A program made the position numbers and the translations under genes. A stretch of 5,347 bases of DNA. Origin: an uncultured Clostridia bacterium (GTDB taxonomy: Bacteria; Bacillota; Clostridia; Christensenellales; QALW01). The notes beneath the pieces are model-generated. The model ran no database searches. It was not told the DNA's origin and saw nothing but the letters and a program-made list of their open reading frames with translations. The DNA lies in contig URTC01000142.1 of assembly GCA_900550765.1 (NCBI GenBank), positions 1-5,347 on the forward strand, given 5' to 3'. Of the stretch, positions 1 through 5,347 are shown piece by piece (position 1 is the stretch's first letter; each line of letters starts with the position of its first letter).

Positions 1-1
1 C

Positions 2-871
2 GGCGTGGCCGTTTTATCCGATATTCGCGCAGGATTTCTTTGTTATCCACTCATCAGCAACACTTATTCGCTGGTGCTGTGCGCTCTGGTTCCCGTCGTA
101 CTGTGCGGCCTTGCCTGGGTATTATTGAATACCCGCAAATTCTATACCGGTCTTTTTCTCATCCTGATGGCCTTGATCGGCGTTATGCTGTATCTCTCAG
201 GCGTATCCGGCGGACGCACAGGCTTTTTAACCATTTTAATTACCATTCTATTTTTTGTACTGGCTGTAGCTATCAAGTTTCGCGCTATCACAAAGGGAAT
301 CCTCTATAAAAACAATTCCATTAATTTCGCTATTATTTTAGCTGTTATTCTAATCATTGCACTGACGATCTCGGCCGCAATTCTTTTAGATGACCTGGGG
401 CATGTACCGGACGTTCCTGAATCCATAGAAAACAAAGGAATATGGAATAAATTTATTACCGCGCTGAACAACGGTAATCTGCTTTCCAACCGCGGCATGA
501 TCTGGAAATATACTTTCAGAAACATCCGCCTTTTTGGCAACGGACCCGATTTTTACATTGCCTCGCCGGAACTTAGTGCAGAACAGGTCTCCGCACACAA
601 TACCTATTTGGCTGTTTTAGGACATTTCGGTCCCATTGCTTTTATTTTATTTATGATATTCTGTATATACATGCTTATTCTTTCGGTAAAATATTGCCTG
701 GCGTCCCGTCGGTTATATATCTTCCCCTTTATAATACTCATTGCCTATTACGTAGCAGGAATTACCGAAGACCTTGTCTTTATTATCAGTCCCCGGCTGT
801 TCTCTGTTCTCTTTTACGCTGCCTGCGCCTTTTTAATTATAAACGAAGGCCGGCGCAAAGCGCTGCCCTAA
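2..871 (+). CDS. O-antigen ligase/polymerase family membrane protein, C-terminal part (5' truncated by window)
   Basis: Polytopic inner-membrane protein, probably of the O-antigen ligase/Wzy polymerase superfamily, which joins lipid-linked glycan units outside the membrane during capsule or wall-polysaccharide synthesis. Seen: about seven hydrophobic segments (counted from the GTG at 5: roughly residues 20-41, 47-66, 73-92, 106-128, 205-228, 238-256, 265-280) and one long hydrophilic loop at about 129-200. The loop carries family-like signatures: an Arg before a Trp (NRGMIWKY, 162-169), a GNGPDFY turn (178-184), and a conserved-looking His (SAHNTYL, H198) just before the next membrane segment. 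An SGGRTG motif (R71) precedes the third segment. The frame is open to the window's first bases and the usual family members have 10-12 membrane segments and about 400 or more residues, so GTG at 5 is probably internal and the N-terminal part lies upstream. Substrate cannot be told. The ZIP gene follows after 50 bp. Family call fairly sure; exact activity unsure. Confidence 0.75.
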   Translation, partial: GVAVLSDIRAGFLCYPLISNTYSLVLCALVPVVLCGLAWVLLNTRKFYTGLFLILMALIGVMLYLSGVSGGRTGFLTILITILFFVLAVAIKFRAITKGILYKNNSINFAIILAVILIIALTISAAILLDDLGHVPDVPESIENKGIWNKFITALNNGNLLSNRGMIWKYTFRNIRLFGNGPDFYIASPELSAEQVSAHNTYLAVLGHFGPIAFILFMIFCIYMLILSVKYCLASRRLYIFPFIILIAYYVAGITEDLVFIISPRLFSVLFYAACAFLIINEGRRKALP

Positions 872-886
872 CACATTGCTTTTCTC

Positions 887-905
887 TGCTGCATATCATG
901 TAGCA
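887..905 (+). other. small hairpin just upstream of the ZIP gene ribosome site
   Basis: Bases 887-894 can pair with 898-905 (eight pairs, one of them G-U) around a 3-nt loop. No T-run follows on either strand, so it does not look like an intrinsic terminator. Its 3' arm abuts the AAAGGA ribosome site (905-910) of the ZIP gene, so it could modestly affect translation or merely be a chance structure in a 50-bp gap. Role is inference only. Confidence 0.25.
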
Positions 906-921
906 AAGGATGTGATGCTGA

Positions 922-1701
922 TTGAGTTATTTACTGTATGCTTTACTGGCAACTGTGGGTACCTGGCTGCTTACAGCTCTCGGGTCATCCACAGTTTTCT
1001 TTTTTAAACAGATAAATGATAAAATATTAAATATGATGCTCGGCTTTGCGGCCGGAATTATGATTGCCGCAAGCTTTTGGTCCCTGCTGGAACCTGCCAT
1101 TGCGCAGGCCGGCGGTATGTTTCCGCCCTGGCTCACCGTAGCCTTCGGCTTTATGGCCGGCGGTATGTTTATTGTTCTGTGCGACAGAATCATTATGCGT
1201 TTTCAATGCCGTACATGCGGAAGAACCTCAGAAAAGAAAAAAAGAATTGCTCTGCTGGTTTCCTCTATTACCATTCACAATATTCCCGAAGGCTTAGCCA
1301 TCGGCGTAGCTTTCGGTGCGCTGCGCGCCGTTCCCAATCCGGAAATCAGTGATTGGGCCGCACCTTTTTCCATTGCTTTGGGTATCGGTTTACAAAACTT
1401 TCCCGAAGGAGCAGCCGTTTCTATTCCGCTGCGGCGTGAAGGCTTTTCCCGCTGCAAAAGCTTTATGATTGGGCAGCTTTCAGGCATTGTTGAACCAATT
1501 GCCGGTGTTTTAGGCGCGCTTTTGGTTACCTTTATAACCCCGCTGCTGCCGGTAGCGCTTTCCTTTGCTGCCGGTGCTATGATCTTTGTAGTTGCACAGG
1601 CACTTCTTCCCGAAGCCCACTGTAAAGGCAGCACCATCCCCTCCGTAGGCTGCATTTTGGGCTTTACGCTGATGATGGTCATGGATGTAGCACTGGGATA
1701 A
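922..1701 (+). CDS. ZIP family divalent metal transporter (GufA-like), TTG start
   Basis: Complete 259-residue membrane transporter of the ZIP family, expected to carry zinc or another divalent metal (Fe, Mn) into the cytoplasm. Seen: about eight hydrophobic segments and the two metal-site signatures of the family, HNIPEG (119-124, fourth segment) and QNFPEG (158-163, fifth segment), followed by AAVSIPLRREG, which is characteristic of the bacterial GufA-like branch. EPIAG (191-195) lies in the next segment. The loop before HNIPEG (about 92-107) is short, holds a CxxC pair (C96, C99) and a Lys run instead of the His-rich loop of many eukaryotic ZIPs. Start: a TGA stop at 919-921 directly precedes TTG 922 in frame, and AAAGGA (905-910) lies 11 nt upstream, so TTG is the earliest possible start and gives a full-length family member. 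Probably co-transcribed with the upstream gene; ends at a shared convergent terminator. Metal specificity cannot be read from sequence. Confidence 0.92.
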   Translation: MSYLLYALLATVGTWLLTALGSSTVFFFKQINDKILNMMLGFAAGIMIAASFWSLLEPAIAQAGGMFPPWLTVAFGFMAGGMFIVLCDRIIMRFQCRTCGRTSEKKKRIALLVSSITIHNIPEGLAIGVAFGALRAVPNPEISDWAAPFSIALGIGLQNFPEGAAVSIPLRREGFSRCKSFMIGQLSGIVEPIAGVLGALLVTFITPLLPVALSFAAGAMIFVVAQALLPEAHCKGSTIPSVGCILGFTLMMVMDVALG

Positions 1702-1711
1702 CATATAAAAA

Positions 1712-1750
1712 AACCGCTGTTTACGGATTTTTATCCTGCACACAGCGGTT
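1712..1750. terminator. bidirectional intrinsic terminator between ZIP gene and upp
   Basis: Perfect 9-bp inverted repeat AACCGCTGT (1712-1720) / ACAGCGGTT (1742-1750), with a possible inner GGAT/ATCC hairpin (1725-1728/1733-1736). On the minus strand the stem is followed by seven U (A-run 1707-1713), 13 nt past the upp stop, making it a strong upp terminator. On the plus strand the stem is followed by a less regular T-rich tract (1751-1770), adequate for the ZIP gene. Confidence 0.88.
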
Positions 1751-1763
1751 CTTGTTTTCACTT

Positions 1764-2498
<735 letters not shown>

Positions 2499-2538
2499 TT
2501 AGGCGCAAAAAATAATACAAATATTTTTTATTTAAGTA

Positions 2539-2567
2539 TTGAAATAAAAATCGGGCTGTGATATAAT
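2539..2567 (+). promoter_or_regulatory. sigma-A type promoter of the glycosidase gene, with extended -10
   Basis: -35 TTGAAA (2539-2544), 17-nt spacer, -10 TATAAT (2562-2567) preceded by TGA (2559-2561), giving an extended -10 TGnTATAAT. Expected start near 2574 and a leader of about 26 nt. A near-consensus promoter suggests strong or repressor-controlled expression. Upstream DNA (2453-2538) is AT-rich; no confident operator or cre site was recognised. Confidence 0.85.
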
Positions 2568-2585
2568 CCTTATGAATTTTATATT

Positions 2586-2590
2586 GGAGG
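2586..2590 (+). promoter_or_regulatory. ribosome binding site of the glycosidase gene
   Basis: GGAGG lies 9 nt before ATG 2600. The in-frame stop TGA at 2573-2575 with no other good start between fixes the start and excludes an upstream-encoded signal peptide. Confidence 0.85.
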
Positions 2591-2599
2591 TGTCTTAAA

Positions 2600-4672
2600 A
2601 TGAATATTTTAACCAATGTATTCAAACGCTGTGAAATTATTTTAAACAGCAATAAGACCTACAAGAACCCTTTTATGGATGTTGAAATCAATGCTGCTTT
2701 TACCCACGAGGACGGTACAGTAATTACTCTGCCGGGATTTTGGAACGGTGAGAATGAATGGAAAGTTCGCTTCAGTCCCAATAAGCCGGGCAAATGGAAC
2801 TATATCATAACCTGCACCGATAAAGACAATACCAGTCTGTGCGATTCCGGCACGATAGAGGCCGCCGCATGCGAGCCAACCACTGACCTTGAGCGCCATG
2901 GCTATGTTACCATCGTCCCGGGGCAAAGATATATGAGCTATGCCGACGGAACACCTTTTTTCTATTTAGGGGATACCCACTGGCAAATGCCCGACTATGA
3001 GCGTCTGCATGAATGTAACTATCCCGGCTGTACCTGCGGCAGCCAATTCAAGCACCTGGTAGACGACCGTGTAAAGAAAGGCTTTACCGTTTATCAGACC
3101 TACTTTGATTCCGCTGAATCCGACGGCGGCGGCAATAAACGCCAAAATCATTGGTGGACCGACTTTTATACCCTGATCAATCCCCAGGCTTTTAACGAAA
3201 GCATGGACGTGATGATTGAATATTTAGCCTCTCAAGGGTTAACCACAGCCATGGGCTTTGGCGTACATACCAGCACCATTGTAAAAATGCACAGTGATCC
3301 TAAGCCGATTTTAGCTTTTGTACGCTACTGTGTAGCGCGCTATGCTTGCTATCCTGTTATCTGGATCACCGGGCAGGAGATTACCAACGAGACCTACAAT
3401 ACTTTTGAAATATGGAAATCAGCTGCAGCACTGGTCTCTGAGCTGGACGGCTATCACCGTCCCAACGGCGCACATATGTACCCGATGGAATCCTCTGACC
3501 CGCGCGCAAAGAGTCTGGACGAGCAACCCTGGCATCAATGGTGGACATTGCAGGCCGGTCATGGCGGTTTTAACCGTCTGCAGGCAAGAAGATTCTACAG
3601 AAGCTACTATGAAAATGAAAAAGTAAAACCGTTCATTGAAACGGAATGTCAGTATGAAGACATCTACTGCGGCGGTTTCAATGGCTATGATGCCTCCCGC
3701 ATCGGTGCCTGGCAGGCTGTCCAAAGCGGATCCGCCGGATTTACCTACGGTGTTACCGGTGTTTGGGCCATGGGCTGGAATCAAAAGGACGACCAAGGCT
3801 GGCTCACGTATTCACCCGAACCCTGGTATATCGGCATGGAAAAACCCGGTTCGTCTGAAATGACTTACCTGCGGAAGTTTTTTGAGTATGTTGGCTGGAG
3901 CAAGCTTACCCCCTGCTACGACCATCATTTCGGTTCGTTTGAAATGCGCAAATATGTTTCTATCTCGCATATCGGCCAGGATGTAATTATCTATTATTTC
4001 TTCTCCCCCGATACTGAAACCGGTGTTCTGCGCGACTTAAAGCCAAATACTCGGTATCAGGCCCGTTGGTTTGATCCCATCGAAGGAAACTTCATCGATC
4101 TGCCCGACATCATTACCGAAAACGGAGAATATCCCGTACCATACAAACCCTCTGCCCGTGATTGGACCTTGCTGCTGAACACCTATGATTTAGGTCCCTA
4201 TGAAACGGAGGTATATCCGCCGTTTATCGCACCGATCGCCCCACAGGACGCTAAGCTTGGAGAAGAAATCAAAATAATTTCGGTTAAGGCAAGTTCCGAA
4301 GATGAGGCGCATCCGGCCGCAAATCTCATTGACGGCAATCCCGATACGTTCTGGCGCGGTTTTGCCCCCTGTACCTCGCAGACCCTGATTCTGGATCTGG
4401 GCGCACCGCAGGATGTGGGATATCTGAGCATGGAATGTGCAATGCCCAGTCAGCGGTTCATTCGTTTCCGCACATACGGTTCCAATGACGGTGAAAATTA
4501 CACGCTGCTGGCCGAAAGAGCACATGACTGTGTTGCCGTAGGCGGTCCCTACAAAATATTCCATGATCCGCTTCACGGCAAATACCGCTATATTAAATTG
4601 TTTATCAATTCTTCCCTGTATACGCCGCAGCTGGAACTTACAAAACTGGCTGTGTATAAAAAGAGTGAATAA
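2600..4672 (+). CDS. DUF5060/DUF4038 (apiosidase-like) glycoside hydrolase with C-terminal F5/8 type C domain
   Basis: Probable glycosidase of 690 residues. Domains inferred from recognisable signatures: an N-terminal beta-sandwich like DUF5060 (about 5-90; NPFMDVEINAAF, WKVRFSPNKPGKWNY); a TIM-barrel of the DUF4038/apiosidase-like type (about 100-435; DGTPFFYLGDTHWQ at 116-129, GFTVYQTYFD at 161-170, VIWITGQE at 253-260, KPFIETECQYED at 343-354, GVTGVWAMGWNQ at 384-395); a small beta domain like the 'putative collagen-binding' module that often follows it (about 436-530; ARWFDPIEGNF, DWTLLL); and an F5/8 type C (discoidin/CBM32-like) domain (about 555-688; ASSEDEAHPAANLIDG, DTFWRG, YIKLFI). 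Candidate acidic catalytic residues are E260 and E347 or E349; this is inference from barrel position. Characterised relatives (GH140) remove apiose from pectin rhamnogalacturonan II, but the substrate here is unknown. No signal peptide or anchor is seen, so it is probably cytoplasmic and would act on imported oligosaccharides. Monocistronic: own promoter, terminator downstream, no transporter or regulator adjacent in the window. Confidence 0.87.
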   Translation: MNILTNVFKRCEIILNSNKTYKNPFMDVEINAAFTHEDGTVITLPGFWNGENEWKVRFSPNKPGKWNYIITCTDKDNTSLCDSGTIEAAACEPTTDLERHGYVTIVPGQRYMSYADGTPFFYLGDTHWQMPDYERLHECNYPGCTCGSQFKHLVDDRVKKGFTVYQTYFDSAESDGGGNKRQNHWWTDFYTLINPQAFNESMDVMIEYLASQGLTTAMGFGVHTSTIVKMHSDPKPILAFVRYCVARYACYPVIWITGQEITNETYNTFEIWKSAAALVSELDGYHRPNGAHMYPMESSDPRAKSLDEQPWHQWWTLQAGHGGFNRLQARRFYRSYYENEKVKPFIETECQYEDIYCGGFNGYDASRIGAWQAVQSGSAGFTYGVTGVWAMGWNQKDDQGWLTYSPEPWYIGMEKPGSSEMTYLRKFFEYVGWSKLTPCYDHHFGSFEMRKYVSISHIGQDVIIYYFFSPDTETGVLRDLKPNTRYQARWFDPIEGNFIDLPDIITENGEYPVPYKPSARDWTLLLNTYDLGPYETEVYPPFIAPIAPQDAKLGEEIKIISVKASSEDEAHPAANLIDGNPDTFWRGFAPCTSQTLILDLGAPQDVGYLSMECAMPSQRFIRFRTYGSNDGENYTLLAERAHDCVAVGGPYKIFHDPLHGKYRYIKLFINSSLYTPQLELTKLAVYKKSE

Positions 4673-4711
4673 CCAAATATCCTTTTTAACAAACAGTCTC
4701 ACAAGCTCAAA

Positions 4712-4879
4712 TTAAAAAGCAGGAACAAAAAGCAGGTCTGTTTCTAAGCACCTATATTCCGCCGCAGGAAACAGAGCAAAAAGCAGGTTCCTGCTTTTTT
4801 GCTTCATAAAATCCCACAAAAAAACCTGTCCGGAAGCAATCCGCTCTTTGTATTTCTTAATATCCGGCTTCTTATTCAC
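4712..4879 (-). CDS. doubtful 55-codon hypothetical ORF or gene remnant
   Basis: A minus-strand frame starting at GTG 4879-4877 and ending at TAA (4714-4712). It begins with a Lys-rich, coding-looking stretch (VNKKPDIKKYKERIASGQ, then VFLWDFMK) and stays open upstream of the GTG back to a stop near 4925. Its last 30 or so codons run through the inverted-repeat/terminator element, which argues against a functional intact gene. Only a poor ribosome site (GCGGA-like) precedes the GTG. No family recognised. It is listed because the rest of this 303-bp gap holds no other gene; it may be the degraded end of a lost gene or chance. Confidence 0.2.
   Translation of the reverse strand: MNKKPDIKKYKERIASGQVFLWDFMKQKSRNLLFALFPAAEYRCLETDLLFVPAF
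4714..4799. repeat. 86-bp element with 13-bp terminal inverted repeats and three AAAAAGCAGG copies
   Basis: AAAAAGCAGG occurs at 4714-4723, 4727-4736 and 4778-4787, and its complement CCTGCTTTTT once at 4790-4799. The first copy extends to a perfect 13-bp match (4714-4726 with 4787-4799). Nested inside is an 8-bp stem (4737-4744 with 4768-4775). The 3' arm can therefore pair with any of three 5' arms, giving alternative folds. It lies 41 nt after the glycosidase stop codon. It may be a duplicated terminator arm, a small mobile element relic, or part of a structured RNA; the sequence does not decide. Confidence 0.65.
4776..4802 (+). terminator. intrinsic terminator downstream of the glycosidase gene
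   Basis: Stem AAAAAGCAG (4778-4786) / CTGCTTTTT (4791-4799) with a GTTC tetraloop, and a six-T run 4795-4800; GC pairs at 4776-4777/4801-4802 can extend it with a bulged T. The A-tract/T-tract make it partly symmetrical, so it could act on both strands. About 105 nt past the stop codon of the glycosidase gene. Confidence 0.75.
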
Positions 4880-4913
4880 TGGTTCCGCTCTGCTGTAATA
4901 TTTCTTGCCTCTC

Positions 4914-4943
4914 TTGCGTTTTTACTGCAATATGTGTTATAAT
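4914..4943 (+). promoter_or_regulatory. promoter of the AlbA_2-domain gene, extended -10
   Basis: Perfect -10 TATAAT (4938-4943) preceded by TGT (4935-4937), an extended -10 TGnTATAAT. The best -35 is weak (TTGCGT, 4914-4919, 18-nt spacer), which extended -10 promoters tolerate. Expected start near 4950 with a leader of about 26 nt. Confidence 0.75.
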
Positions 4944-4960
4944 AGTTATAGAATCTTTTC

Positions 4961-4966
4961 GGGAGG
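4961..4966 (+). promoter_or_regulatory. ribosome binding site deciding the TTG start of the AlbA_2-domain gene
   Basis: GGGAGG lies 9 nt before TTG 4976. Other nearby start-like triplets (GTG 4966, TTG 4971) are out of frame with the long open frame, so TTG 4976 is the only sensible start. Confidence 0.8.
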
Positions 4967-4975
4967 TGCGTTGCC

Positions 4976-5347
4976 TTGACCAATCGGCAGGAAGTGATTT
5001 TTCTGATTCAAAATCGCCGCGAGACCTCCACGGTAGACTTCAAACGGGATTTTTATAAAAAGCTAAAAAGTTCTGATTTTGCCAAAGACATTGCAGCTTT
5101 TGCCAATGTTCCGGGAGAAGACAAATATCTGATTTTCGGCATTGACGATAAATCGAGAGAAGCCGTCGGAATTCTGCCGCAAACCTTTCCATCTGCTGAT
5201 GATCTGGACTCTTATCTCAACCAGGCGATCGAACCTTTCGTTGATATTGAATCCGGCATTTTTGAATATAAAAAACGTATGATCGGCTATATCAAAATCT
5301 TGGCTTCCAACACCAATCCGCCGTACATGATAAACGAGCCCTGCGGT
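4976..5347 (+). CDS. Schlafen AlbA_2-domain protein, N-terminal part (3' truncated by window), TTG start
   Basis: First 124 codons of a protein that runs off the right edge without a stop. Seen: a short helical N-terminus (TNRQEVIFLIQNRRETS), then the AlbA_2 core: a VDFKRDFYK strand (20-28; the family usually has E-FK here), DFAKDIAAFAN (34-44), a variable turn, YLIFGIDDKSREAVGI (51-66), and later IEPFVDIESGIFEYKKRMIGYIKI (85-108). AlbA_2 domains are putative nucleic-acid-binding modules; in bacteria they occur in transcription-regulator-like 'ATP-binding' proteins with a C-terminal GHKL/HTH region and in some defence-associated proteins. Which C-terminal part follows cannot be seen here, so no function is assigned. 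Own extended -10 promoter and strong ribosome site; codon use looks like the neighbours. Family call good, role unknown. Confidence 0.82.
   Translation, partial: MTNRQEVIFLIQNRRETSTVDFKRDFYKKLKSSDFAKDIAAFANVPGEDKYLIFGIDDKSREAVGILPQTFPSADDLDSYLNQAIEPFVDIESGIFEYKKRMIGYIKILASNTNPPYMINEPCG

Noticed and set aside
894..899. TATCAT as a -10 box for the ZIP gene
   Set aside because: No -35 at suitable spacing, and the transcript would start at or inside the ribosome site.
1275..1682. 135-residue minus-strand frame within the ZIP gene
   Set aside because: Shadow of the ZIP coding sequence; composition of an antisense frame and no promoter or ribosome site.
4190..4702. 170-residue minus-strand frame opposite the end of the glycosidase gene
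   Set aside because: Antisense to the F5/8C domain, whose sequence is clearly real on the plus strand.

Overview
The window looks like chromosomal DNA from a Gram-positive anaerobe of the Bacillota, most likely class Clostridia. The evidence is a Bacillus/Clostridium-type uracil phosphoribosyltransferase, strong AGGAG-type ribosome sites, textbook TTGAAA/TATAAT promoters with extended -10 elements, TTG start codons, and moderate GC in genes with AT-rich gaps. The genus cannot be named from sequence alone. No rRNA, tRNA, CRISPR array or transposase was seen.

Layout: (1) 2-871, plus strand: the C-terminal part of a polytopic membrane protein of the O-antigen ligase/polymerase type, cut by the left window edge. 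(2) 922-1701, plus: a complete ZIP-family (GufA-like) divalent metal transporter, 50 bp downstream with no clear promoter of its own, so possibly co-transcribed with gene 1. (3) A bidirectional terminator at 1712-1750. (4) 1764-2393, minus: upp, the uracil salvage enzyme, convergent with the ZIP gene, with its own promoter at 2425-2452. (5) A 206-bp divergent intergenic region with back-to-back promoters. (6) 2600-4672, plus: a 690-residue multidomain glycosidase-like protein (DUF5060-like, DUF4038/apiosidase-like barrel, beta domain, F5/8 type C module) with no signal peptide, apparently monocistronic. (7) A 303-bp gap holding a repeat-rich terminator structure, a doubtful 55-codon minus-strand frame and a promoter. 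(8) 4976 to the right edge, plus: the start of a Schlafen/AlbA_2-domain protein initiating at TTG.

The genes do not form one pathway: envelope polysaccharide, metal uptake, pyrimidine salvage, glycan breakdown and a putative nucleic-acid-binding protein sit side by side in separate transcription units. I found no clear new multi-gene system. The points most worth checking are an Asp-to-Gly change at the first residue of the PRPP-binding motif of Upp, the apparently cytoplasmic location of a glycosidase carrying a carbohydrate-binding-type module, and the three repeated 5' arms competing for one 3' arm in the terminator after it.
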